Source: Pedobacter cryoconitis
GTDB taxonomy: Bacteria; Bacteroidota; Bacteroidia; Sphingobacteriales; Sphingobacteriaceae
Direction: 5' to 3'
DNA length: 64,000 nt
Assembly (NCBI RefSeq): GCF_014200605.1
Contig: NZ_JACHCE010000008.1
Coordinates: 124,001 to 188,000, forward strand
In this document: in pieces, positions 41,910-50,800 of the stretch
Numbering within the stretch: position 1 is the first letter of the stretch
Layout: every line of letters starts with the position of its first letter
Translations under genes and position numbers: made by a program
Notes under the pieces: generated by a model
What the model was told of the DNA's origin: nothing
What the model saw: the letters and a program-made list of their open reading frames with translations, nothing else
Databases searched by the model: none

Positions 41910-42368
41910 ATGAAACCAAAAGCAGCAAGAAATATACTATTGAGCTTATTGGCTTTTTTAGGTTTCGGGGCCATTGGTGGTGGTGGTGCTTTGATTGTCT
42001 CCCCCACAGGAACGCTGATAGGAATGCCACCATCCATATTAAAGAATTCACCGTTTCATAGTTTCTTGATACCGGGAATTATTTTATTCGCCCTGCTTGG
42101 CCTTGGCCCGTTGCTGGTGATACCTGCACTATTAAAAAAGCCAACATCCAAATTGGCGGAAAAGCTGAATTGCTTCAAAGATATGCACTGGTCCTGGACT
42201 TTTAGTATTTATACGGCATTCATCCTCGTCGCATGGATACAGCTTGAAATGGTTTTTATACAAACAGTAAGCTGGATGCATACCTTCTACATGTTTCTTG
42301 CGTCGGTTATAATCCTTGTGAGTTTGACACCAACAGTCAGAAGCCTGTATAAAAATCATACTAATTAA
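41910..42368 (+). CDS. Hypothetical membrane protein, 152 residues
   Basis: Four predicted transmembrane helices (about 8-30 with a GFGAIGGGGAL glycine stretch, 47-72, 92-112 and 120-140) and a basic C-terminal tail. I do not recognise the family. No catalytic motif. It lies 44 bp after the nitroreductase gene and 11 bp before the next gene, in a likely operon. Confidence 0.7.
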   Translation: MKPKAARNILLSLLAFLGFGAIGGGGALIVSPTGTLIGMPPSILKNSPFHSFLIPGIILFALLGLGPLLVIPALLKKPTSKLAEKLNCFKDMHWSWTFSIYTAFILVAWIQLEMVFIQTVSWMHTFYMFLASVIILVSLTPTVRSLYKNHTN

Positions 42369-42379
42369 AAGTAAAAGAT

Positions 42380-43201
42380 ATGCTCATTTCAGCGATAATA
42401 ATTGGTACGCTTTTAATAGTAGTCATCATTGGGAGGGTTAACTTATCAATGCGGTTCGATAAAATGGTAAAGAACCTTTTTGCAATAGCAAAGTCAGTTG
42501 AAGGCAAAAGGTTTAGTTATGAACAATTGACAGACTTGCCGTTACCCGTGCAACGGTATTTCAAATATGCTTTAAAAGAAGGACAGCCCTACATTAGTTA
42601 CGTTAGTCTTTTACATAAAGGGCAATTTAAAACCGGCCTTGATAAAGCATGGATGGATATTAAAGGCGAACAATATTTCACCATCGAAAAGCCTGGCTTT
42701 ATATGGAAAGGTTCAACAAATTTTTTCACAGCCCGTGACATGTACCTCGCAGATAAAGGTAGGCTGATCGTTTCGCTTTTATCTCTCTATAATATCTTAG
42801 ATGGGTACGGTGACAGTTTTAATCAAGGAGAACTATTGCGCTGGCTGGCTGAAAGTGTCTGGTTTCCAACAAACCTGCTACCCAGCGACGAATTGAATTG
42901 GATAGCCATTGATAAGGATACAGCAAAACTTACTTTTAGCTATAACGGCATGTCATTATTTTACATTGCAACGTTTAACAGTATCGGTGAGGTTATCCAA
43001 ATGGAAACTAAACGTTATATGAACAAAGATAAGATGGAGACCTGGGTAGGTAAATTAAGTGGTTATAAGGAAGTCAACGGCATATTCGTGCCCACAATCA
43101 TAGAAGCAATATGGCGTTTAGAAAAAGGCGACTTTAGCTACGCGAAATTCAACGTAACCAAAATAGTATATGATAAACCTCATTTGATACATGCATCATG
43201 A
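42380..43201 (+). CDS. DUF6544/DUF6920-like membrane-anchored protein
   Basis: A 273-residue protein with one N-terminal transmembrane helix (about 3-22) followed by a large beta-rich domain. The opening of this domain (LTDLPLPVQRYFKYAL) and the segments KAWMDIKGEQYFTIEKPGFIW and LAESVWFPTNLLPS match my memory of a family of unknown function (DUF6544/6920). A lipid- or ligand-binding role is possible from the fold class but not established. It is the last gene of the cupin-nitroreductase run. Confidence 0.65.
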   Translation: MLISAIIIGTLLIVVIIGRVNLSMRFDKMVKNLFAIAKSVEGKRFSYEQLTDLPLPVQRYFKYALKEGQPYISYVSLLHKGQFKTGLDKAWMDIKGEQYFTIEKPGFIWKGSTNFFTARDMYLADKGRLIVSLLSLYNILDGYGDSFNQGELLRWLAESVWFPTNLLPSDELNWIAIDKDTAKLTFSYNGMSLFYIATFNSIGEVIQMETKRYMNKDKMETWVGKLSGYKEVNGIFVPTIIEAIWRLEKGDFSYAKFNVTKIVYDKPHLIHAS

Positions 43202-43540
43202 TCTGGGTTTTATTCAGAAACTTTTATTATTTTTCTTGTTTTTTGTAATATCTCCATTTTCAGCTAGTTATTTGCCTTAACAATAGTAATATTTTGATTT
43301 TAGTCCCTAAAAAAACATGAATTACTAATATTAAGAATAAAACCTTGGTTTGGCAGCAAATATGTTTTAAAAAACATCAGTGAGGCTTGCACTTGGTCTG
43401 TAAAGCTCCTCGAAGAACTGCTTGTCAAATTAAAAAGGATTAAACCATTGTTATGCAAAATATGTGGTAGGCGCAACTTATAACCGATAAAACAGTTTTC
43501 ATGCATTTAGTCGTGGTCTGTTAATCAGATTTATTACTGC
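43202..43540. other. Gene-poor gap
   Basis: About 340 AT-rich bases. I see no convincing gene: the only open frame (43300-43506, minus) encodes a low-complexity peptide with no recognisable feature. No FNR-like box or terminator hairpin is apparent. Confidence 0.5.
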
Positions 43541-43699
43541 CTATATATGGTCTTCATCGTGCTTTTCCGGTTTAATTTCAGACTCATTCATGTCCTTTTC
43601 AAATTTCTTTTCATCCTTTATATTCCGCCAAACCAACCAGCCCAAAAGCAGGATGACTACGAAAATAACAGGTATAATGATAATATAGTTGATTTCCAT
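43541..43699 (-). CDS. Small single-helix membrane protein, 52 residues
   Basis: A complete ORF starting MEINYIIIIPVIFVVILLL and continuing with GWLVWRN, then a charged tail KDEKKFEKDMNESEIKPEKHDEDHI. One N-terminal transmembrane helix and an acidic/basic tail match a class of tiny Bacteroidota membrane proteins with an '[KR]D[KE]K.FE.[DE][ML]N' stretch that I recall from stress-related loci. Function unknown. The organised amphipathic layout makes a chance ORF unlikely. Confidence 0.6.
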   Translation of the reverse strand: MEINYIIIIPVIFVVILLLGWLVWRNIKDEKKFEKDMNESEIKPEKHDEDHI

Positions 43700-43720
43700 G
43701 TCGATTGAATTAGGAGTAGA

Positions 43721-43770
43721 TGCCGAGGAAGGGCTCGAACCTTCATAGCTGCCTGATTCAGCGCTCTGCG
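43721..43770 (-). tRNA. tRNA 3'-end-like fragment (tRNA pseudogene)
   Basis: On the minus strand a perfect T-arm, GAAGG-TTCGAGC-CCTTC (43744-43728), is followed by CTCGGCA (43727-43721), which looks like the 3' acceptor strand of a tRNA. GCAGAGCGC upstream resembles a D-arm end. No matching 5' acceptor (TGCCGAG) is found, and the anticodon stem does not close. This is best read as a partial tRNA, such as the att footprint left by an integrated element. Confidence 0.45.
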
Positions 43771-43793
43771 ATGAAGTAACAGCTTTACTTCAT
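43771..43793. repeat. 9-bp inverted repeat next to the tRNA-like fragment
   Basis: ATGAAGTAA-CAGCT-TTACTTCAT, a perfect hairpin placed where the 5' half of the tRNA would be expected. It may be a junction product of recombination. Confidence 0.5.
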
Positions 43794-43799
43794 TTCAAA

Positions 43800-44078
43800 G
43801 GTAAATTATCTTTACCGGTTTTCCTGTTTAATGTTATTATTTAACGGCCACGTAATACTGTATTGGTATCACTTTAGCTGGTAAGATAACTGGCATGATG
43901 CGAAGTCAACAGACTAACCCAGTTTTACTTCCCAAAAATAATTGTTGGTATCTATGGAATAAGGAGTTGGTTTCAGTATGCAATAAAAAATCTGATAGGT
44001 TTATGGTCGCTTATATTGGTAAAAAAAATCCACATGCAAAGAGTCTGTAGCGATCGCTATAGCACTCCTGAACTGAAG
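43800..44078 (+). other. Gene-poor gap with one possible 51-residue ORF
   Basis: The only candidate gene is 43895-44050 (plus), starting MMRSQQTNPVLLPKNN and ending GKKNPHAKSL. Its composition is protein-like, but no family or promoter is recognised, so I do not call it a gene. TAGCGATCGCTA at 44049-44060 is a short palindrome. Confidence 0.3.
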
Positions 44079-44291
44079 TTATTCAAATTCTAGCAATGTG
44101 TTCTGGGTAATGGAGGCGGGATCGTTAAACTGTTGCAAAAGAATATCATCTGGCATTGCAATCTGAACGGCTGAGGTTAGAATCAGGATGCCGTTCATTG
44201 TAGATTTATAGTTTAGGTATTCTCCAACGATAGGGTTCAATTCCTGTAGCCTTGATATTAATTCATATACTACATAAGTTGAAATTTGCAT
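44079..44291 (-). CDS. Hypothetical protein, 70 residues
   Basis: A small soluble protein (MQISTYVVYELISRLQELNP..., ending NTLLEFE) with alternating hydrophobic strands and an acidic end. Not recognised. It lies upstream of nothing obvious and about 160 bp after the recombinase stop on the same strand; it could be an accessory gene of the integrated element. Confidence 0.4.
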   Translation of the reverse strand: MQISTYVVYELISRLQELNPIVGEYLNYKSTMNGILILTSAVQIAMPDDILLQQFNDPASITQNTLLEFE

Positions 44292-44452
44292 AAATTAAAG
44301 ATAAGGTAACTTTATTGAAACATAAAATTATCATTATAATAACACTTGTTTTCATTAATTTAGAGCAAAATCACATAAAGTGCTAATTACGCCAAATAGT
44401 TTAAGGAGGGAATAACCTAAAGTGAATACCTCCTTAAATTTATAAATATCGT

Positions 44453-45757
44453 TTAAACGATCGGAGGAAATGCAGCCTTTTTAAGTTGTCCGTCTGCATC
44501 AAATAACAACTGCTTGGAGAGGTTCATTTTTTTACTAATTCTATTCTTTTTGACCCTAGCATATCTTTGTGTTGTTCGGATGTTCTTATGTCCGAGCATT
44601 TTACTTACATCTTCTAGGGGGAAATCCATAGTGTTGAGCATCAAATCGGCAAAGGTATGTCTTGCTAAATGGCTATTAAGAGGCCGACCAATTCCACATA
44701 GGTCAGAAAGCTCCTTTAAATAGCAATTGTACCTGAAATTGCTGTTTACGGGAATTAACTTTTTATGCAATATGCAATAAGGATCGTCCTTATATTTCGC
44801 AATAATTTCCGTGATTATTGGGAGAATTGGCACCATTTCGGTGACTTTTGTTTTACCTCGTTCCTTGATTAACCACTTTTCATTTTCTGCCCCGACTTTT
44901 ACAATGTTTTGGGGTGACAGATTGTATATATCTTGGTAGGCGAAGCCAGTGAAACACTGAAATATAAAAGCGTCGCGTACTTTTATAAGCCTGTCAATGC
45001 TAAGATTCTTGCGCCAGATACTTTCGACCTCAAACAATTCTAAAGGTAGAATTTCAGGTTCTTCGGATCCACATCTAAATTTCTCTATCGGATTATTAAT
45101 AATCCACTTATTAGTTTCAGCGATGTTGAGCAATTGTTTAGTGTTTTTAATCTGCTTCATAGCTGCCGCCTCCTGAATGGATGGTTTTCTTTTAACAATT
45201 AAGAAGGTGTGAAATTTATTTGCAAAGGACTGGTCAATTTCTGAAAGTTCAAGATCCTTTGATTTAAAAGTGTGTGTAATAAATTCAGCTATCTTTTTCT
45301 TTGTGGATTTCCACTGCTTTAAAGTTTCCTTTGATCTCAGGTTTTTTTCCACTAGTAAAGTGAAGTTCTCAATATGAAGAGAGGCCAGTTCCAGTAAGGT
45401 TGGAATCTTATCTTCTGTTTTTTTCTTTTCTCCATTATGATCTGTAGAAAGGTTTCTATAACTGTTCCTGAGCATTGAAGGGCTTACTACCTCATGCTTT
45501 GACTGTAGTATGGTAAAATGCTTTTCAAGCTCACATTGTATCCTGTTTAATGCAGAATTGATGCTTTTTGCCTCTGGGCAAGGCAAGATCCTTTTCTTTT
45601 CCATATCCCATCTATCACTAGGAATTTTTTTGGCTATAGAGAACTCTATCTGGTTTCCATCAATGGAAATTCTACAGATAATAGGGGCATAGCCGTTGAT
45701 GTCAGCTTTTGATTTACGGTGCCAAAAAAGAATTGACAGGTTTTGGTTACTTTTCAT
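44453..45757 (-). CDS. Tyrosine recombinase/integrase (Bacteroidota type)
   Basis: A 434-residue site-specific recombinase. The N-terminal arm-binding region and SAM-like core-binding domain (about 120-215, ETLKQWKSTKKKIAEFI) precede the catalytic domain (about 235-420). Catalytic residues appear as Arg in KVRDAFIFQCFTGF, H-x-x-R in NSHLARHTFADL, His in LGHKNIRTT and Tyr in QRYARVKKN. This type is typical of integrative elements in the phylum. Its 5' end faces the 3' end of tRNA-Lys about 240 bp away, the usual layout of an element integrated in a tRNA gene. Confidence 0.92.
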   Translation of the reverse strand: MKSNQNLSILFWHRKSKADINGYAPIICRISIDGNQIEFSIAKKIPSDRWDMEKKRILPCPEAKSINSALNRIQCELEKHFTILQSKHEVVSPSMLRNSYRNLSTDHNGEKKKTEDKIPTLLELASLHIENFTLLVEKNLRSKETLKQWKSTKKKIAEFITHTFKSKDLELSEIDQSFANKFHTFLIVKRKPSIQEAAAMKQIKNTKQLLNIAETNKWIINNPIEKFRCGSEEPEILPLELFEVESIWRKNLSIDRLIKVRDAFIFQCFTGFAYQDIYNLSPQNIVKVGAENEKWLIKERGKTKVTEMVPILPIITEIIAKYKDDPYCILHKKLIPVNSNFRYNCYLKELSDLCGIGRPLNSHLARHTFADLMLNTMDFPLEDVSKMLGHKNIRTTQRYARVKKNRISKKMNLSKQLLFDADGQLKKAAFPPIV

Positions 45758-45849
45758 TTCTCAATCTGTTAAAGTTAAAAACTTGTTTATGGCCGGATAA
45801 CCCGGTAACAGCTTGCTCTTAATAATTTGGAGTCTAATGAATCTTTTTG

Positions 45850-45898
45850 ACTGGTGCCCAAATTTACCGATTACAAATGGGCACCAGTTAAGGCACCA
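45850..45898. repeat. GGCACCA repeats between integrase and tRNA-Lys (possible att/arm sites)
   Basis: An 11-bp inverted repeat ACTGGTGCCCA (45850-45860) and TGGGCACCAGT (45878-45888) is followed by another GGCACCA (45892-45898). Three copies of the 7-mer in both orientations lie where arm-type integrase or excisionase binding sites are expected. Function is inferred from position. Confidence 0.5.
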
Positions 45899-45974
45899 TT
45901 TATAATGGTTTCATATGGTTTGAAATGACTTATTATTTATTGAGAAATGCCTTTTGAAATACATTTTAAACAGA

Positions 45975-45998
45975 AAAGGCGCAATCTCTTGCGCCTTT
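45975..45998 (-). terminator. Terminator after tRNA-Lys
   Basis: Perfect 10-bp stem AAAGGCGCAA/TTGCGCCTTT with loop TCTC, just downstream of the tRNA on the minus strand and followed there by a T-rich run. Confidence 0.8.
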
Positions 45999-46000
45999 CG

Positions 46001-46073
46001 TGATCCCGCTGGGATTCGAACCCAGGACCACTACATTAAAAGTGTAATGCTCTACCAGCTGAGCTACGGAATC
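46001..46073 (-). tRNA. tRNA-Lys (anticodon TTT)
   Basis: A full cloverleaf: acceptor GATTCCG/CGGGATC with discriminator A (no encoded CCA), D-arm GCTC...GAGC, anticodon arm TTACA-CTTTTAA-TGTAG with anticodon TTT, and T-arm CTGGG-TTCGAAT-CCCAG. Its 3' end faces the integrase gene, making it the likely attachment site of the stress island. Confidence 0.96.
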
Positions 46074-46190
46074 AATTAATTCCTTTTGTTTAAGGAGGTG
46101 CAAAGATAGAAATTTAATATTAACATGCAATTAAATATGCAAATAAAATTAAGAAAAATAGCGGCTTATTTCTTAATTTGCTGAAAATCA

Positions 46191-46215
46191 GAAAGGCGGA
46201 ACAATTCCGCCTTTC
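46191..46215 (-). terminator. Terminator after susD
   Basis: Perfect 11-bp stem GAAAGGCGGAA/TTCCGCCTTTC with a 3-base loop, about 40 bp downstream of the SusD stop on the minus strand. Confidence 0.8.
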
Positions 46216-46254
46216 AAAAAAAATATAATAAATTCTGTTAAACAATCACAACCG

Positions 46255-47847
46255 TTATTTCAGGATAAACATAATCCCATTGATATCATCATTACCGCCA
46301 TACTGGCTCTGAATAGCAATTTGATAATTAGCAGCATTTGCTGTACGTTCATACTCATGATACTGAAAACGGCTTGCAATACGGCCACCATTTCCAGTTC
46401 CCGGGCCAACAGTAAATTTAGGGATCAGCGTGCGGCGATACGTAAAATAAGACTCCAGGCCAGAATGACGGAACAATGCCAGGTATTTCTGCTGTATGAT
46501 TTGTGTAAGCCCATTTGCAGTATTATACTTCACCTCGGGCTGGTTATAATAAGTATCCCAGTTTACATTTATATTATAGGTATCATAGTTGGCAGGTAGC
46601 GTAACATCTTTAGATCCGGGGCGGTAAAAATACGCTGTAAATGATCCCGTACCAGTAGGGATTTTATAGGAATCCATCGAACTTTTGATACCCGCTATAT
46701 AATAATTCTCTGCATTGCCGGCTGCCCATCCACGATAAACACCTTCAGCCAGGTTAAACATTAATTCCGCATAGCCAATCTGGATACTAGGTTCACCAAT
46801 GTAAGTTGAATAATAACGTTTTCTGTTCAGGAAAGAGTATTTCTGTAAGCCAGCATTATTATACATCACCCCAAGATCTTCACCAGCATCAGCACCAACA
46901 AAAGATGAAAAATCAGTAGGACTTTGTTTCAAATTATCTACCAGGTAACGTGAAGGCTCAGCAGTCACGAATACCCTTGGATCTTTTAGCTTAGTTAACA
47001 GCCCGATATAGGTCGCAGAAGTATTCTTTCTTGATCCGCTTTGTCCAAAGTTATCAGGATTCTGTGGGTAATAGTTTGTAGAAATAGTAGGAAGGTAATT
47101 GTACTGCATATTGTCAGCAGCACTTTCCATAACAGGATATTTTCCTGGATTGCTGACGATATCCGAAAACTGTTTTTTTACATTTAACTGTGCATCATCA
47201 TCAGCCCTTTTACTCAGCTGAATCAACAGGCGGATTCTAAAAGTATTGACAACCTTTTGCCATTTCAGCAAGTCACCATTAAAGAAGATATCCCCGGCAA
47301 GAATGTTTTCTTTTGCTGCGATTAAAGCAGTTAAATCTGTGTTTGCACTTTCCAGTAAAGCCAGAGACTGTAGCATTACATTCTTCTGCGTATCATAAGC
47401 AGGAGTAAGGTTTGTTAAGCCCTGCAATGCATCAGTCATTGGAATATCGCCCATTTCCATGCTCATTTTAGTGAAAAGATAAGCCTTGAAAAACTTACCC
47501 AGTGCCGCATAAGAATTAACCGCATTCCCAGTTTTAGCTGCTTGTTTTTCCATTTCAACCACGTTTTTTAACACGGTATAATAATCATCACCATATTTAA
47601 AATCATAGCGGTTATTGCCATAATAATCATAGTTATTCAGGTAATACTGGCAATTTGTTTCTTTAGAACCATCCGGGCCCTCAACTAAACCCTTACCAGT
47701 TAAGATTCCATTGAGCAGTAAAGAAGCCGGTACTGCATTCGGTTTATTATTATTAACAGTTTTATCCTGAAAGTCCTTCTTGCAGCCTGCAATAGTAATA
47801 ACTAGTAGAAGAGGTAACAGAGAATAAAATTTGAATATCTTTTTCAT
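46255..47847 (-). CDS. SusD/RagB-family nutrient-binding lipoprotein
   Basis: A 530-residue outer-membrane lipoprotein with lipobox ITIAG-C (Cys22) and a TPR-rich SusD_RagB/SusD-like fold. It captures a ligand on the cell surface and hands it to the SusC partner encoded 9 bp upstream. Signature regions include AALGKFFKAYLFTKMSMEMGDIPM and, near the C terminus, QKYLALFRHSGLESYFTYRR. The shape matches the SusD-like branch often paired with peptide- or unknown-ligand transporters. No glycoside hydrolase, protease or ECF regulator is adjacent, so the substrate is open. Confidence 0.9.
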   Translation of the reverse strand: MKKIFKFYSLLPLLLVITIAGCKKDFQDKTVNNNKPNAVPASLLLNGILTGKGLVEGPDGSKETNCQYYLNNYDYYGNNRYDFKYGDDYYTVLKNVVEMEKQAAKTGNAVNSYAALGKFFKAYLFTKMSMEMGDIPMTDALQGLTNLTPAYDTQKNVMLQSLALLESANTDLTALIAAKENILAGDIFFNGDLLKWQKVVNTFRIRLLIQLSKRADDDAQLNVKKQFSDIVSNPGKYPVMESAADNMQYNYLPTISTNYYPQNPDNFGQSGSRKNTSATYIGLLTKLKDPRVFVTAEPSRYLVDNLKQSPTDFSSFVGADAGEDLGVMYNNAGLQKYSFLNRKRYYSTYIGEPSIQIGYAELMFNLAEGVYRGWAAGNAENYYIAGIKSSMDSYKIPTGTGSFTAYFYRPGSKDVTLPANYDTYNINVNWDTYYNQPEVKYNTANGLTQIIQQKYLALFRHSGLESYFTYRRTLIPKFTVGPGTGNGGRIASRFQYHEYERTANAANYQIAIQSQYGGNDDINGIMFILK

Positions 47848-47856
47848 ATAGGAGAA

Positions 47857-50800
47857 TTAAAATGTCATATTGATATTGAAGCCATAACTACGTACTGTAG
47901 GGGACTGTAAGCCAGTTGCAGGGGTTTCTCCATTATACTGATCTAAGTCAACATCTTTAAACCTCTTGTCTTTGTAGAAATACAATAAGTTACGGCCTAC
48001 TAAAGAGAAGGAAGCTTTTTGAATGAATGTGCCCGCAAGTAATTTCTTAGGAAGATCATAACCGATAGTTACTTCACGCAGTTTTGCAAATGTCTTGCTC
48101 ATCAGGTTGGCTTCATCGATACCATAATATTTACTTACATAATCCTGAACAAGTACTTTGGTCGTGTTTGGCGCAAAAGCAAGGTCACCATAGTTGAGGA
48201 TTGCCCCAGTTTTAGAATCATAATTGATAGAAGCGCCATTGGAAACAACAACCCCTTCACCAACATAAGTACCTTTATAGCCTTCCTTACCATAATTGGC
48301 CCAATCCTGATAACGTGCATCACCTAATGCTCCCTCAGCAGTTTCAATGTTTGAACCACCACGCATAGTTTTATTATGCATGTAATCCGTAGTCTTGCCA
48401 CCCACACTACCATCAAACTGAAACCCTAAACTCAAGTTCTTATAATGGAATTTATTGTAAATGCTCCAGGAGTAATCAGAATTCATATTTCCCAGAAAGT
48501 GGTTAGCATCACCAGTGGTTATTGGTTTTCCTGCCGCATCATTAATAATCTGTCCATCCTGTGTTTTCACAAAAGCAGTTCCATATAATTTATCTGTACG
48601 GTCGCCTACTTTGAAAAAAGTATTATAGGTATCCTGTCCCGGAGGCAGTTCTTTGTAAACACGCTTATAAGTTGACCAGTTAACCAATACATCCCAGCCA
48701 AAACCATCCATGTCTTTAATTGGTGTGCCACTCAGAGAAACCTCATAACCAGTTTTTTTCGTTTTTAAAGCATTCAGGTATAACAAAGTATAACCTGTAG
48801 CAGTAGAAATCTGGTTTGGTAAAATCTTCGGGCCGTCAATATACTGGAAAGCAGTTGCATTAAGACCTAGTCTGTTCCCTAAAAACTTAACATCAAACCC
48901 TTCCTCATAATTCACACGAGTAGTAGTCTTGATCCCATTTTGATACAAATAATCTGAAGCATAACCTGCCGCCTGATTATTATAAGGCTTATTAATATTA
49001 AATGAAGTATTCAAAGAATAGTCAGGACCATTATATGGTGACATATATACGTTACCATAGCCCAATGGATTATTGGTAAGGTTAGCCCCGGTTTGGCCGC
49101 CAAATGCAGTAATTGAACTAAAAGGGGCAGGGCCAATACTTGCGCTGCTGGCATCTGTACGTACATTAGAGAAGGATGCTCTTGCTTTCAGAAAAGAAAT
49201 TGCAGCGGGCATTTTTACATAGTCAGAAATTACTGTCGACAAGGAAATACTTGGATAATAATATGTCGTAGGCGTTTGGAAAGCTGATGATTTGTCTATC
49301 CTGCTGGTTGTAGAAAGTGTTGCATACTTACCAAAAGAAGCATCTAACGAGAAATAACCACTAAGTACCATCATACTCGAATTAAAACTCGTAGACTGTA
49401 CCGGATTTTTAGAATTACTGAAAGAGTAAACTTCAGGTACATTCAAATAGTCAGTAGAGGTCCAGCTTGAATTATAGGATAAATTACGCAGGTTTGTTCC
49501 TACCAAACCAGAAAGGTTCACGAAATTTTTGACGTTATAATTGAAGTTTAATAATAGCTCATTATTGTTTTCAAATAAATTACGCCTGTCTTCACGGTAA
49601 TCGCCCTGATTTCCTTCACGGCCATAAGGGTGAGCAGAAAATGGGAGCTTCTCTGTACGTAAAATATTATAAGTATCAAATTGTGAACGAAGTGTTGCGT
49701 TCAAATGGTTATCAATTTTAAAGTTGGCAGAAAGATAGCCATAGACATCATTTTTATGATGACCACGTAACCATTTTTCTGTCATCAGATAAGGATTATG
49801 ATAACGCTGATATTCGGCAAATTGTGACTGTACACCTTCTTTACCCGGCTGCCATATCGCTTTAATATCTGGCGCATTCACATCCCAGTCGGCACCTGTC
49901 CAGATAGCTGTACTATAGATTAAACTGGATGGCCCATAATCTGCATCAGGAAAATTATCCGTATACTGTCTGTTAAAATCCAGGTTACCCTCAATCTTTA
50001 GTCTTGGATTTGGATTAAATGAACCATACATATTGAAATTGACAATATTAAGTCCGCTATTTGGGATATAACTTGACTGCTTGGATTGTGAAACAGAGAA
50101 TCTTGTCGTATAAGTCTCTCCGTTAGCACTCAATGAAATGTTATTGTTAGTCTGATAACCGGTTTTCAGGAAATTCTTTAAATTGTTTTTACCTCTGGCC
50201 GTGTATGGTGTAGCTTGTCTTACCCCATTAATTACAGGACTGTCATACTGAGGGATTAACTGTCCGGCAAAGTAAGGTCCCCAGACATCATAATCTCCAT
50301 CCACACCACCTGGTGCACCGCCTTTACCGTCTACGAATACATATTGTGTGTTTTCACCAGCACCAAATGAATTCTGTATACGTGGGAAAGTCAAAAATCC
50401 GCTGTTAATTACTGTACTGCTATTGAAATCAACAGTTAATCCTCTTTTGTTCTTATCGCCCTTTTTAGTCGTAATCAAAATCGCACCATTTACAGCCCGG
50501 CTTCCATATAAAGCAGCAGCAGCCGGGCCTTTCAATACCGTATAGGTTTCAATATCATCAGGGCTGATATTCCAGGTATCTGTATTGATTGGAAAACCAT
50601 CCACAACATATAAAGTTAACTTATCACCGCGGATCATCACATTCGGCTCTCTCAATACCTCAGCAGAGGGGCCAACAGATAAACCGGCGACTTTTCCTAC
50701 CAGGCCGCTAATTGGATTAGGGTCACGTGCTTTTAGTAAATCATCACCATTAACGGTCTGCAAGGCATAACCAACCTTTTTAGTATCTTTCTTGATCCCT

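Noticed and set aside
43300..43506. 68-codon open frame on the minus strand
   Set aside because: Low-complexity composition, no recognisable domain, no promoter or neighbour logic; likely chance in AT-rich DNA.
44049..44060. TAGCGATCGCTA palindrome containing GCGATCGC (HIP1-like)
   Set aside because: A single copy; HIP1 is a repeated cyanobacterial motif and nothing else here suggests it.
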